Assembly (NCBI RefSeq): GCF_902148855.1
Contig: NC_043976.1
Span: forward strand, 20,062,166 to 20,126,165
DNA from: Sphaeramia orbicularis
Lineage: Eukaryota > Chordata > Actinopteri > Kurtiformes > Apogonidae
Length of the DNA stretch: 64,000 nt
Reading direction: 5' to 3'
Part shown: positions 46,080-60,402 of the stretch, in pieces
Position numbering within the stretch: the first letter of the stretch is position 1
Layout of the letters: every line of letters begins with the position of its first letter
Notes under the pieces: model-generated
Told to the model about the DNA's origin: nothing
Seen by the model: only the letters and a program-made list of their open reading frames with translations
Databases searched by the model: none
Position numbers and translations under genes: made by a program

Positions 46080-49000
46080 TGTGAAACAGGAAATATAAAA
46101 GAAAATCTGTTAGTTATATTACTTGAAGGAAGTAATTTATATTTTATTAAGGTATTTAAAAGCAAAAATCTTTAAAACAGGGGAAATAAATACATGTATT
46201 GCCTCAAGTTATGATATTTCATCTTATGTAGATCTCACTTTTTGTGATGAAACAAGGAAAAATGTCACTGAAAAGCTGTTGGTTTCCATTTTTACCTGAC
46301 AGCAGATCGTATGTAGTGGACTACGTACAGATGACAGTGCTTAATACTAATATAATAAGATCCCAATGTGTAGATTTATGTTTCATTTCCGACTTGAGTC
46401 ATTCATGGTATTTGTTGCTGTAAAACACGTCCTGTGCCCAGTCAAATTGGAGCCTGACTTGCCTCACATGGTGTTGACACTCACAAGTGGAAACAGTGAC
46501 CTATTTAGGGTAGAAAGACCAGGGTCCAATTTTAACAAACACACACATGCACACACACATACACAACACAGAGTTGCGGACTCTCCCGCCTAAAAGTGTC
46601 CTATCCACACTGTGTTGTGCTGGGTGCCTTCGGGGGAATGGGGGAGGAGGGGGAACAGGGTGCCTGCCAGATGACTGCTCTGTCAGCCCTATAATGGGCT
46701 GCCATCTGCTGTCTCACACACACAAAAGCAAAGAGTGTGTGTTTGCGAGGGATTGTGTGCTTGCTTATGGGTGTGTGCTTAGAGGAAGAAGGCAAGGGAG
46801 GTTATTTTGACGCCTGCAGGCTCTGTTTCATGTCTTCAAAGCCCTAGGTAAAGGACACAAATGAATACAAACGTATCTTAACCATAAATGTCTCAATAAG
46901 TAGATTTATGTACAGGGACAAGGCATGGAGGTCTCGGTGTTAAAACGATAATCACAGTTATCATGATTTTACATCACAATAAATACCCTTTTGTCTTTAG
47001 GATATTTTTTGCTTATATTTACACACAAAATGTCTCAGTATTTTATTGTTTTACTTAATCTTCTGTATATTTCTGTAATATCCCACTGTTTGGTAGGTGC
47101 ATATCATGACATGATTTTCATCTGTTTCTTCAACTTCTACTAATGATTTGATGCTTATTGTGATAATCATTGCAAATTATTAATCACATTTTTGGACCCA
47201 GCTTTAACCCTTCGGGGTCTATGATCAGATCACATGATGTTTTCAAAGCACGGTAACAACAAAACTAGTTGAAGCTGGAAATCGGAGCACTGGTGTGAAC
47301 GTCAGCTGAAAATACAGATCTGAAATTTTTGTTTGATGTTGATAAAGTTTTGATTTTATAGTACAAAGATATTCAATTCTACCTTTATGCATTCATATTT
47401 ACACCCTATATTTTACCTTTTCAAGTTCCAAAACAGTTGATTTAGCATGTTTGTGGGTTTTTTTTGTGATAAATACTATATTTTTTTAATTTGAAGATTG
47501 TTTTTATATATATTTTATAAGTGAAAAACTTTGTCAGATCATATAGGTGAAGTTGAATTTAAAAAAAGCCAAACGTGGGTATAGTAAACATTCTTCATGT
47601 GGTCTATAAAGGCAAAATCAGAGGCATTAAAAAATGGTCAGAATAGGCTCAGACCTCTACGAGGTGAAATGTACTGACAAATGTAATTGAAGAGATCATG
47701 CTTCACTTGTTATTTCCTAAAATGATTGTACCAATTCGTCTCCCACATAAATCTGAAATGTGTACATTTAACAGGTCAATTAAAATCGCAGTAGGTATTT
47801 GCCCTCACTGTTTTAATCTGAGGGCTGTGTCCCTTAAACACATGCAGGAAGCATAAGGTGAAGATCTGCTGCCAATAACCAATTAAGAGGGAAAAGGTCC
47901 CTGACATCTTTAAACTCTTAGTGTGGGTCACGCAAGAACAAAAGACCCTCTTGTACGAGAATGAGTGCGAGGGGAGACAGATTGATTAAGTGGACGTGGC
48001 GTGCATGTGGCGCCTGTGTGTTTATGTGCACATTGTTTGCATGCATGTGCACTGCTGCTCCTTCAGCATAAGGCAAGTCGTCATGTTCTTTACTTCCCTC
48101 CATTTGGGGGGCAATTGAGTGAATGGGCCTGTAAAACCAACAGCCCCGAGGACAAAAGAGCCTGGGGGCATTAAGTCATGGGTGAGTGGGCCCCTTTAGG
48201 GCCAGCAGCTGACCCTGTGGAGAGGCCTCTTGTTCTGGGGAAGGGGGCTCGTGTCACTGGACCCCAGGCCAAGTTGACAGCATCCCAACATATATGTACA
48301 TACATGAAAGGGGATTTGACTGAAACCACTTCATCACCCTTCAGTCCACCTGCCTGGATGTCAGCTCCACCTAAGGCCATGTGACAAAGCACAACAGGAG
48401 ATAGGCAATATAGATTTGTGTTCAGCGAGGAAACTCTTTCTGGCAAGAACTCAAGGTACTGCTGTACCCGCTGTGAGCATGTCAAGAAAAGTAAGGGATC
48501 AGCTGAAATCTTTATTACATTGTAGACTAATTTGTGTTGGACTATGTACCAGGAAAGGAGAGTGCTCAAATAAAGACATGGAAAAATGCAACAGAAGCAA
48601 TCTTAAATACAATAGACTTCATGCCAAAAATGCATTTATTTTCCAAATTAAGTACAAAGTTACAAAGACAGTTGGCAGGATTTCTATGGTACCTTGGTTA
48701 TGATTTCAACTGAAAATGCTACAAAATATAGTGTTACAATTGTGATTCACCTTGTATATGAAAGCAAAATCCAGCATTTTGTGTATTGCTCATGCATGAC
48801 TACAGTAGTATGACAACTGCGACTATCATGTATATGTACTTAATTCCCTCAAAACCTATGATGTTACATGGCCAAGTGATGTTAACATACAAACATATTA
48901 ACTCTGACTTACAAATGGAATGTACAAACACAAGTCAAACCAATCAACATAACACATAAACACAAATATATACAGATTAGACCAATCTCAACCACCAGAT

Positions 49001-51290
49001 TCAGATACAAATGTCTCATGTCAATATTAGTCAACTTTCTGTTTGAGTTGTGCATTCTCCTGATCTTTTCACATGACCTCCCTGACAAGATTCCCTTCTT
49101 ATTCTCACTCCAATGCTTAATGCTGGATAATCCAGATTATAACTAATGCTGGATCCTCTAATGCCGATAATACAGAGAACACCATTTATAGCTGTAGTGT
49201 TACTTCAACAGTCTGAGATATATATCAGGTTACAAAAAGTTTTTCAGCATTATCAAAAAAGTGTAATAAATCAGCTTGTTACCATGGAAGCACAGTGCCG
49301 TACATTTCTTCAGGATCTCACCAACATGTGTCCAGATTCACATATGTAGCATTATAAGATGTTTGTTCCTACGCAGTGTAAAATCAGTGAGAAGGTTAAG
49401 AGTTTCAGGGTCTATCTTGAGGGTGTTTCAGCAGAATATGTCGTTCATTTGAGTCACTGGCTGCTGCAGACCTTGGGATACCAGACTGATTGTAAAAAGT
49501 TTAGGGTTGATTTTGCCCAGAAATGTGTTAAAAAACTTCAGATACAATGCTTTGTTGTGGAGTATTAAAGTATGCGTTTCTGCAGCAGAACAGAAAAACA
49601 TTGTAAAATCAAGCAGCATGAACTTAATGTCTGCATTTAGTTAACAAACAGGGAGACATCCATCTAACACACACGCAAAAAAGAACATCAAAAATTGACA
49701 ACAGCTACATCATCAGAATGAACAATCAGACATATTAAATGATGAGTTAAAAGTGCAATTTGTCTATGATTAGAGGTTGGAGATGGTGTCCTGCTACCTA
49801 TTTAGAGAAGAACACATGAATTTAAGGGAAAAATGTCCTATCTACTGTACTGTATATGTTACAAGATCACAGATAAAACTACACAATGATTATTTTCTAG
49901 ATCTTGTTTGGTCAGATATTAAGATATTCCATTAGTGGCAGTGCATGTGTACTTCTTCTAACTTGGAGTAATGAAAATGAATGGTAGCCCAATCCTGATT
50001 TTGAAAGAGAAAGCAATAGAATTCTTCAATAATTTCTCTTAAATGTTTTTTTTTTTTTAGAAATAAATAAATTAGTAGACATTAAATAAATAAAAACTAC
50101 AGCCTTCACATAAAAAGTAAATCTTTCTCGATCAAATGCTTGTAGAACACTGATGATATGAAAAATATGGTCAGCATCTACCTGATACGTCTGACCAAAG
50201 CAACGGTGACCATTTCAATGCAGAGAGCCACAGCTCAACTGCTGTAGAGGAAATGAGGGTTTTTAGGCTGTTTTGTCAGCAAAGTTAAACTTCTTAAAAA
50301 CGTCTGGTGTCCGATTTATATTAATATCTAAGCTTTAGAGCTGTCAGACAATAAATAAACAAATAAACATAAAGGTACCCTTCCATTTTGAGGTTCTTAC
50401 ACATGTACATTGCAATGAAATACATTCAACCGATGTCTCGATGGACACTATGGCCATAGAAAGGAAATGTTGCGTTGTTTAAAAATATACCATCACAAGT
50501 GCTATCCAGTTTGCCCTTAGAAACACTGCACCTTTTCAGCAGCAAAATCAACTCAGTAGTGCAATACTGACAGCGTCCTATTTACAACCTCAAAAACCTC
50601 ACCATTTATAGGCCTTTTCAGCAATGTAACACTGCTGTCACAAAACAAAAAACACATAACTGCTTTTTTGATTCGCTGATTTTAAACTGTAGATTTGATG
50701 TGTCTCATAATTCCTTTAATTTTTACGCTGCTCCAAAGGAAAAGGAAAAAGAACATGATTAAAACAAATCTGTGTCAATTGTAGTTATGTGGTTTCTATC
50801 TGATAACAGCAGCGGGGCAGTTTAGCAAAACAAGCTGGAGGAGATGCACAATGAGTAGCGTTACATCATAAAATGACATTTTTTCCATTTTGACAATATA
50901 TTAAAAATATAAAACTCAGAAGCAGCCACTGCTAGTAATAAACACGCTATTTCTACAGCCTACTGTATGTGCAGGTCTTTTCATCTTTACTGTCTAGTGC
51001 AGAACAAAATCTAGTCATTTTTATCTTTACAAAACTGCTACTGTTGTCAGGATGAGTGTCTTCAAAATAAAGGCCAAACAGAAAACATCTATCAACAAGA
51101 AACTACTTGGGCAGTGACCTAGAAACGTGTGAAAACAATAGCAGCAGCCATGCCTTTTTGTGGATGTCCTTGGCAGTGCATTTCTGCTTCAAAAGAAAAG
51201 AAATTCTATTTACCAGATTGTCTCTTACTGGATTCGATAGAGGCTTTAGTTGTTGGACGGGTGTATTGTTGCCTGTGCAGTGATGGGAGA
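46080..51290. other. Intergenic and probable mybl1 3' UTR
   Basis: No gene recognised. The part just below 51294 must hold the mybl1 3' UTR; the first minus-strand signals are ATTAAA near 50715 and AATAAA near 48634-48639, so its length is uncertain. The stretch 47690-48300 is non-repetitive and could be regulatory. Open frames such as 48171-48569 show no relatives. Confidence 0.35.
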
Positions 51291-51293
51291 GCT

Positions 51294-54200
51294 TTAAAGC
51301 ACAAGGGCCCTTGAGGTAGAGCCAGAGGGCAGGTAAGGGTTCAGGTACTGACGGGCCTGTTCTGTCATGATCAGCTGGTCCTCTGTCTTCCCATAAACCA
51401 CTGCTTCCCAGTCACTCACCTGCAAAACCCCCCCAGAAAATCACCAATTGTAAAGAATTACTGCCAAACTAGTACAATTAACAAATACATTAGTCAGTAA
51501 AGAACCTATTGAAGAGGCGCTAGTGCTCACTGAGTACCTGTAATGTGTGTTTTGATGCTTTTTGGGAGGCAGGAGGCTTATTTGTATGTATGGGGACGAA
51601 GGGGGGCTCCTCGCTTAAAGAGGTCAGCGAGCGGCTGCACTCCTCCTGCTCAGGATTTGTGGTGATCAGTGAAGAGCTCGTCAGAAGGCTCTCATCTGGT
51701 ATCTAAAATATGTTTGGGAAGGAATCAGTGAATAACAACAGACTGTTTATTTAATATGGTAATATTTGAAACAGGACAAAGCTGTACTTATTTGCTTGTT
51801 TTTCTCATCACAAATGCCCAGAGTGACTTACTTGTGCATCGTTGAGTTGATCTTGAAAGAGCTGGACATTTAGGCAGTCTTTTCCCCATGGGTCCAGCAC
51901 AAGAGACTTGCGCACCTTTCTAGCTGGGCCATCCAGCTGACATTAAAAATCCACAAAACAAATAATAGTAAATGCTCCAGCAAGATCCAAAATTAAACCA
52001 CACTTGAGCTCAAAAAAGTGTATTCTTTCCTGTAACATTTACATACATTATGTTTCCATGCTCTGTAGTCTGCCTGGAGGTCTGTTCTGTTGAAGATGTC
52101 TGCTCCAGTTTCCTCCTTCAAAACCTCTCGTATGTCCTCTTCTAGAAAGGCCAGAGGCTGAGGCTGAAAAAAGCCCAGAAATGAATGTAAGCTCAGGAGC
52201 AGGAAACTGTAAGCAATGTTAAAATACAGATGTGTAGTCTAACTCTTACCTCCATTTTGAGTGGCCCATGCATTTTTTCCTGGGCGGCCAAAGCATTTTT
52301 AAAAGGAGTAGGCGTCCTTGGTGTTGGAATCATGACAGTCTTACGAAATTTAGGAGTCCTAGAACTAAATAGTTGACATTAAACATGCATTTAGCAAGAT
52401 GAAAAAGTGAAATTGTGTAAATGTTGTAAGCTTCAGGCAGAATTTGTGCGATTGTTCATTTCCTGTATGTATACTGTATATTTACCCATCATTCTCTTTC
52501 TGGTGCTTAGGTGTGAGTTCTTTGTGAAGTGGTGTGTTGAGGAGACACCTTTGGCCACACACTGGAGTCGAAGTGAGGGCAGGGTTATCCAGATTCAGAT
52601 GCTCAGCCCCTGATATGTTGCAGAACTGTGGAAACAACCGCATCACATCAACTTTTTGACAGTCCAGACAGGTGAAATGAGGATTGTGGTATGTGAAGAG
52701 CAGAAAAAAAAATATTTACTCGAGATGGAGTGAATGGCAGTGATTTTGTGGGCGTTTTCTTGGGTGAATTTGAAATATTTTCCAGGAAGGAGGAGCAGGT
52801 CCGATCACACAAAGGAGATGGTTCTGCTCTCTCTCTTTTCCTTTTCCTCCCTGTGGAAGCCTGTATGAGTTTGGATGAGCTAATGGGGGTCAGAGAGGCG
52901 GTGCTGTCCAGACCAAATGGAGCACAGTTCTTGTCCCGGTTGGACGCGGCAGCTGGAGTGTTGACAGTGTAGCCCAATGAATTGTCAATTGTCCTCTCTT
53001 GCAGCAGAGAGGTGAAGCCTGCCTGGTTGTGTCTGGGTGGGGTCCCTGTCTCTGACAAGTCAAAGCCTGCCACATCGCTCCACGCCACAGGGTCCTGCAG
53101 AGCAAAACACATCTACAGTAGATCTTTAATACATTCACGACTTTGGATTGACTGACTGTATACTGAATTACTCCTCTTTGCCGTCTCTTCCTGTTACTCA
53201 CTGAGTCAATGAGCTCCATGGTTTCTGCAAACTCTGGGATGGTCTGCAATGTAGAGAGGACAGTGCTGGCCTCTACAGCCAGGAACTTGCTGGGGGACAC
53301 TGGAGGTTGGGCTGGAGGTCCCTGTGGGATCTCAGAGCTCCTCCAGGACCTTCTCTCTGTCTGATCCTCCAGGCTGCTGCTACTTGTAGTCAGTGTGTCA
53401 TCTGACACACTGTCTGACCAGGCCGAGTACTGATCTAAGCTCTGAGGAGAAGGAGACAACACTATTAGCTCCTGCAGCTTTTTCACATTTGTGGAATCAC
53501 AGAACTGGTATATGTTGTCTAAATTATTCTAAAATTGAACTGGTTTCAAAATGTATAAGACACAATGATGATACTCTACTCAGTCATACAACAGAAAGCC
53601 ACTGACAGTAAAGAATGTGACATTAAATGAAGAGACTGAATGAGATGTGTTGAGGGACAGAGAAAGGTATCAACAGATTAGTGTTTAGTTTAAAACCAAA
53701 CTGCTGGCTGAGCATGGCCATAGGAGAAAGAAACGGATGGGAAAAAGGAGGTAGCGTTCATGTTGGGATCGATGGTGATGGAGAGGAGATGCAGCTTTCA
53801 AGCACAGCTTCAGGCCAATCTGAGTTGCGACACGGGAAGCTAGTTACTATAGCAACACTACAGCAAATCAAGCTAGTTTTCAGTTTCACATGAATACACT
53901 GCAAAAAGTCTATAGTGCCAAATAATTTGGTCTTAAAATCTTGTTTTGTTAACGCAAATAAAATGTTATTCAGAGATTTTAAATTTAAGTCAATGAAACC
54001 AAGTATCAGTTTTTTTGTGATGCAGAAAATGTAAGGTTCTTTTCTGTTTAGTTTTCTGTTGTTAGATTTTAAGACCAATAGCTTAATTAAGTCAAATATT
54101 TAATGTTAAAAACTGTCCTTATTAAACTTTTTCCAGTGTATGGAAGCTAAAAACACACGCAGGCTGTGCTGACTACATATGCTAACACACATCCAGAGTG

Positions 54201-57200
54201 TGTTCTTACACATGGACCTCTGCACTGCATTTGTCGATGGACTTCATTCTCTGCTGACATAAGCAGCAGCTCAAGCTCCTTAATTCTTTGTTCTCTGTCG
54301 GGATCATCCAGGCAGGATGGCTGGAATAAACAAATGTCAGGGAGGAGAGGTCGAGAGGATAGGAGGAAAGGAAGAAGTTAAGAAAACCAGGAAAAACACA
54401 CAAACAGATTTACACAGAACATTTTTTTCAGGCAGAATTTGAGATTTGAGCCCCTTATCTGTCTTTGATGGTTAGGTGAAAATCACAGGACATTCAAGTA
54501 TTTGATTTGAAGTCCAAAGTTAGCAATGACAGAGATACTACAGACAGTCCAGAAAATAAGGAATGTGAGCACTAGCATGCAAAAAACCTAAACACACACA
54601 GACTCACCGATATGAAGCCTGAACTATCAGGCCGACTGTCTATCAAATGTCCACTGTGAGGATCATAAGGATATGCTCCCATCTGAAACAGAGCATGACA
54701 CTCCAGTAAAAATTCAACAAATATACAAAAATAAACAAGCAACACATATTCTAATGTTTTGTTTATTCTATGAATAAACCTGGTTTGATGTTGGCATGGG
54801 CAGGGGGCTGCGGTCGCAGTGCTGTTGCTCAGTTGGTGCAGCAGGACATGGCCTGTGGCGTCTCTTCCCTCCAGTTTGAGAAGAAGTAAAAGGCTTGCAG
54901 CCGTCTTGCAGGTAGCCCTCATGCTCCACCTTCCTCCTCATGGTAGAGTTCCAGTGGTTCTTGATAGAGTTGTCTGTCCTGTTACAGACATTGGTGCATA
55001 CTGAAAATGACATGTTTCATACTATAAATAAACACAGTGAAATGCATTTGTGTTAGCTTTTACTACCGTCCAGGTAGAAGTTTGGAGATCTCTGCCCAAC
55101 GGTTGCCTAGCCGTTTGTGGGCCTCATAGATGATCCGATCTTCATCCTGAGTCCATGAAGACTTCTTCACCTCTGGGTTAAGGTGGTTGTGCCACCGTTC
55201 ACGGCATTGCTTTCCAATTCTTCCCTGGAGATGCTTTGCAATCACAGACCATCGTTTGGGACCATATTTGTGTACCAGGTCAATAACCTGCACAGACACC
55301 AATGGAAGACAGATATTTATGGTCAGTCTTGGTTTCTGATGTGTGACTTACAATAAGGTGTTAATTTAAATTAGAATAATTCTGAGTGTGTGTCAACAGT
55401 AGCAACGCAGTTTAGAAAACTTGTACTGCAGAAACAACAGCAGCACTAGAGCTTGTATGGGTGTTTCTGTCACAGCTGAAATATCTTGTGATCTCATTGC
55501 AGGCAGCCCCGACTATTAATGATCAGCTTGTGTTTCAGAAATGGTGCCAAGTTTTGGGAAGAATGAGACACCATTCTTGAAGAACACTGATCCATTTAAG
55601 GACTGCATGCTCATCTTAGAGCTTAGGCAGATATTAGTACAGACTTTATACTAGAGACTTGGAAAGTCTGTGTTTTATTAGGAATGACGTAGTGGAGCAT
55701 TTACTTTGGAAAAAAAAAAAAAAGAAAAAAGAAAAATGACAAGAAAGTTTTGGAGGGAACTGAGGTTGCACATGTGCACAGCTCTTGTAACATGAGAATA
55801 AAAGTTACATTGTACATTGTGGCGCTCGTTTTGTATTGTGTTCTTTCACCTAGATCAGGCTTTTCCTGACACTCCCTGCAGCTTTCCTATGTGTCCCCTA
55901 TCATTTGCGTATTTTGTCATCCTTTTGTTGTGTGCAGAACAGGAAACTCCTATCTCGCCTTACCTTTTGATCTTCCTCTTTTGTCCAGGGTCCTTTCACC
56001 AGCTCAGGGTTGAGCACCTTCTGCCAGCGGTGCTGACACTGGCCATCTGTCCTCCCCTGTGACAGAACCACACAAGTGCAACACCTCATTACAACATACC
56101 ACTACTTGACAGTTACACCTACTTCTGACAGATGCACAGAAATCTGTCTCCACTGTCTTATCACTCACTACCATCATTGTTTAAAACTCCCCAAGTTTTT
56201 AAACCAAACATAATTATGGCATTAATGCATACCTTTTATGATCACAGGGACATTAATGTAGTTAATACTTACAGGAAAAAAGTTAGCTACTAATTTCCAG
56301 GAGTCTGTTCCATGCTGCTCTACAAGCTTTTTTAGCTTTTCGTCCTGGGACACAGAGAGAAAAAGAAAAGAAAAGAAAAGAAAAGCATAAGCCACTTCCT
56401 GTTCTCTGCATCATTAACTTACTCTGCGATTGTTAAAGCTTCTATATAACACGTGTATACACAAATTCTTACTGTAAGGAAATTAAATACAAATCTAATG
56501 TAGCACAACATATTCATATCATTCAGTCCGATAATCTGCAAATGTGCCCCTTTCTTTCACCACTCTATACTTAACTTACCTCATCTCGAGACCACTTTAC
56601 TTTGCACAGGATTTTTTTGTCTTTGCTCTTCTCTTTACTCTCTGGGTCTGTGGAGTGTAGCTCTTCATCATCATCATTGCTACATAAATGCACAACGAAA
56701 AGGAAGGGATATAAAAGAAAAGATTTTATTAACCAAGCTATTGTTTTTTTGGTTCATGTAAGTTCAGTGTGTATGTAAGTCACCAAATAAACTCAGTGAT
56801 TGTGTTTCATTGTAACAGCTAAAACAAGCAAATAATCATCTCCAGACAAACAGAAAAACACAGCAATACTCAGTTTTTCCATGCAGTAAGCTTCTCATAT
56901 TTTGTTAAATACAAAATCAACACTTAATGCATCATTAATATTTTACTCACACTGCAGTACACTAAAGTATTACACAGTATGACTTTGACTGCGCATAACA
57001 CCATCAGATTCCTCTCTTCTGACACAAGAAGTTGGCAGGTAACAGCGTACTTCAGTGCTCGCATAAAACTTGCTGCTGAGCAACATAGTCTTCTAGAGGT
57101 TAGGGAGCTGCTTTTAGTAGATAGAGAATAAGGTTGCTATGAGCTGATTCCCACGCTTGAAACACACAAAGGGAAAACAAGAATATTCCCCAGGTCTTAT

Positions 57201-58708
57201 ATAAACTAGTGAATAAAAAAATATTCTGTTTTTCTAACTCAAAAAAATCTCATTTTGAGTGGGGACCAATTCCCTCCCTTGGATGTAAGTCTGGACCTAT
57301 GGCTGCACATGAAGGAGGGGCGTAATGAAGCTGGAGGATAGGGGCAACTCCACATAAACAGGCTCTTTCACCTACAGAGGTGTGTTTGTGTGTGAATATG
57401 TGTGTGTCATTAAATGAAGGATGGGGTGTGGTCAGGGGAACTGCAGGGGGAGTACTAACGGTCCAACTTCAAAAAAACTTATATAACAGACAGTTCATAA
57501 TTTGAATAAAACAATATTTTCACCCACTGAAGTTTCCATTCATGGTCAGTCTTTGCTGCACGATTAAACTTAATCAGATAAGATACTGGGGATATATTTC
57601 CTGAGTCAAGCCTTGAGCTGCTCTTATCAAAAGCTGTGCGTTTCACTCAGATGAGAAAATAAGGAGTGGGTACTAGGGGTTAGATATAAGACACTGAAAT
57701 TTTATTATTACCCTGTTTGGATCTTTTGCACAATTACCTCATCACAGTGGACTGACTATTTTCTTTGTTGAGCTCTTATTTTTAGTTAACCAGTTAACCT
57801 TTAAATAACAAAACATCTCCCAAAGTAATTCCTACAAGGGGTTAATTTGTTTAATTGTACCACACGTGATTTATTTATGATGAAAAGTGAAAACTGGAAA
57901 TAAGACACTAGAAAGTGTTTGCATTTTTGCTTCGTACATTATCTACTTGAGTGAGTGTTGAATGGTAAATATTTATATACCATTGTGCATCCAGCTGCTG
58001 TCAGTGTCACTAAGCACTGATCCGCTTTGACCAACTTGCCCAGTGAGATTATTGTTTCTCAAAAACAAAGGTGTTTGGCAACTCACAAGTCATTATTTTC
58101 ATTCCACATAATATTTCTTAGCAGAAACACAGTGATCCAAGCCCGGTGTGACACTGAAAGACATTACTATTGCTGTTGCATAACTGCATTATGACAATGA
58201 GCTTCGCGCTTCCGTTGTAAATCAGTAAGTTAGATCATTCATTGTAAATTATTACTACAACATTTAGAAGTCAATAAAGAAGTCTATGCCTTAAATTATA
58301 CGCTCCTGGAATTAAAATTTTAAATATCCAGTCCTATACATCGTTAATTGTTTACACACCCCAGACTTAACAAAACTAATTACAGGCAAAGATGCCCACA
58401 CTATTATTAAGCATTTATGACTATGCTTCTACCATACGCACTCTTTATCACCTTGTATCTCCGAAAAAAAAAGCATAAGATGCACTTTGTCACAGTGCAG
58501 GTGCATGTACACTGTATGTGAGGAGAAATCTGAAACGTTTGCAGAGTCAGTTTCTACAATGCATTATCTGGATAAGGATCTCAGCACTTCATTGCACCTT
58601 TGTTATAGTTTAATAATGAAAGAGCTGAAAGGCATGACCCAAATAATGAAAAAGCACAGTATTAACTACCACTGTTGGCACCCACCTGCGTGATTTCAAG
58701 GCGTCCAT
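51294..58708 (-). CDS. mybl1: A-Myb transcription factor (MYB proto-oncogene like 1)
   Basis: Sixteen coding exons on the minus strand: 58686-58708, 56580-56679, 56273-56344, 55964-56056, 55067-55287, 54780-54978, 54608-54682, 54210-54320, 53202-53441, 52720-53094, 52486-52625, 52250-52358, 52047-52163, 51832-51936, 51538-51702, 51294-51419. All junctions are GT-AG and they join in frame to 756 residues (human 752). Residues about 34-190 hold three Myb repeats with all nine tryptophans: W37, W57, W76 (R1); W89, W109, W128 (R2); W141, W160, W179 (R3). R2-R3 bind the YAACNG Myb site. The acidic activation region contains LMSAEN (281-286), the counterpart of LMSTEN in c-Myb. Conserved blocks follow: [63 protein letters not shown] and [11 protein letters not shown]. 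The end is STSRALVL against human STSRALIL. Nuclear; in mammals it drives meiosis and piRNA genes in testis. B-Myb and c-Myb are excluded by the carboxy terminus and synteny. Confidence 0.97.
53894..54141. mobile_element. Short TIR element in mybl1 intron 8
   Basis: About 248 bases with inverted ends ATACACTGCAAAAAGT and ACTTTTTCCAGTGTAT (15 of 16 positions paired). Flanks can be read as a TA duplication; an 8-base hAT duplication is not supported. It resembles the ACACTGCAAAAA MITE common in fish. It sits in the intron between the exon carrying LMSAEN and the next. Confidence 0.7.
56360..56385. repeat. (AAAAG)n microsatellite in mybl1 intron 2
   Basis: About five AAAAG units, lying 15 bases beyond the start of exon 3 within its polypyrimidine tract (minus strand CTTTT). 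Confidence 0.9.
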
Positions 58709-59235
58709 GACAGTCGGTCAGACGAGTTATCCTTTTTTTGACGACGAACCTGTGTTTGGCAGCTCTCCAAAATCCCACAATAATAGATGTTTATCCATAG
58801 AAATCGCTGTCAGTCATTACTCGTTTCTTCTGAGACACTGCAGCATCTAGCTAGCATTATTGAGCTAGCCAGAAAGCTAACTTACTGTACAGTCCATAAC
58901 ATTACCCACTGTATACGAAAGGCGGAATTAGTGTCGACAGCATCTTATCAAAGAAATGCGTCGTTGTCTCCTCTTCTGGTAGTTGTTTAAGGATGAAAAT
59001 CCAGAAATAAACAGTCGTAATTACTGCCTAAGAGCCTAACGTATAACTCTGATGACTTGCTGTGCGGGTCTTTTGCCTCGGTTTGTCTGTACATTATGAT
59101 TTTTGTCCATCCCGCCGATTCTCGCGCCCAGCCCTCTGCGCAGGCGGCCTCGTCTCTGATTGGTTAAAATCTCACACTAAGAGGCAGATGAAGGTTTAGT
59201 TTGATTGGTTGAAATTCTTAGGAGGCGGAGACATC
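58709..59235 (-). promoter_or_regulatory. mybl1 5' UTR and promoter
   Basis: The only GC-richer block on this side of mybl1. On the minus strand it has two CCAAT boxes (ATTGG on plus at 59159-59163 and 59204-59208), an E2F-like TCTCGCGCCC (plus, 59119-59128) and a GC box near 59221-59230. No TATA box. CCAAT plus E2F is typical of proliferation-linked Myb family promoters. The exact start site is not visible. Confidence 0.6.
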
Positions 59236-60400
59236 ATGGCAGTCACATGGGCTGTATCCGCCTGCATGAGCTTTTCAGCAAAGAGGTGGTGGTTTTGGCC
59301 GAAGTCGGGTGAGGGGACTTTTGGGGGCCCTTAGGGGGTTTTCGGGGGTTCTCAGCCACATAATTTGTTTCACTGGTTTACCATCAAAGAGACATTGTTG
59401 TCTGTTTCCGCAATCGAGATGCATACGGATTTTGAAACCCTATAATAAAACTTTGAACTGTATAAATAAACTGACTCTACGCACATTTGTGTTAAAATTC
59501 AATGGAGTTGACCAAGTTGCTGTACAGATATAATTGTAAATTAATGGTGAGCAATGCCTATTATAAGATAGCTATGATTTTAATGTGATGATGCACCTTT
59601 AATCCCACTCATCACCAGAATGATACAGAATATTATCAATTATGAATATCTGCAGACCATTTGTTCGTTTTGACAAGCTTCACCTATACTGTCTGGCTTC
59701 AACTGTGCTTTGCTGACATCTTGTGGTCAGAAATCGTGTCTTTTTGCAATTAATTTCACGCATCCGTCTGTCATAATTTGTCACAATTGAGAAATTAGTT
59801 GTTAATCCTTCTGCAAGGATCAGACACAACTTCATCACAGAATCTCTTTGCTTTCTCTTTCCATATCTCCTGTAGACATGTACAGCTGGAGACAGACTGT
59901 AAATGGTGCAGTGCGTCTGCAAAGATAGTAGTGTGAAAGATAGTGGCCCAGGGCGTGTATTCCATCCAAATCTGATAAGAAATAGACATTTTTTCCGCAG
60001 CAGACATCTGGTTTTTAAGACCAAGCGCAGCCCATGTGTTTGTGATATGATTAATAATGAGTCTGTTCCTTTTAGTAACTTCAAAACTGAACCAGCATTT
60101 CAATGGTCTGAAAATTATACCAATAATACATGTATGTTTTAACAAGCCATACAGTCTGCGGTTAAAATGGTTTATAAAAACATAATATCTCTCTATTCCA
60201 AGATACTACCTCACACACAGAGGAGGTAAATACACACAAATAGAGGTTCACATCCATCTTTAATTCATCGTGTAAAGCAGCATCAACATTGTAGCTATTT
60301 TATTCTGACCCCGCTTCCTCTATTGTAAAAGGAACTTCTATAAAATAATAAAATAAAAATTACAGAAGCCCATTATGCAGTAAAAGGCATTCAGCCTCTA
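59236..60400. other. Intergenic, no gene recognised
   Basis: Open frames on both strands (59309-59533, 59680-60145) lack family resemblance. No recognisable element. Confidence 0.35.
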
Positions 60401-60402
60401 TG

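Noticed and set aside
59236-59533. A plus-strand gene divergent from mybl1 starting at the ATGGCAGTC near 59235
   Set aside because: The YY1-like start looked promising, but the frame closes without a convincing donor or family match.
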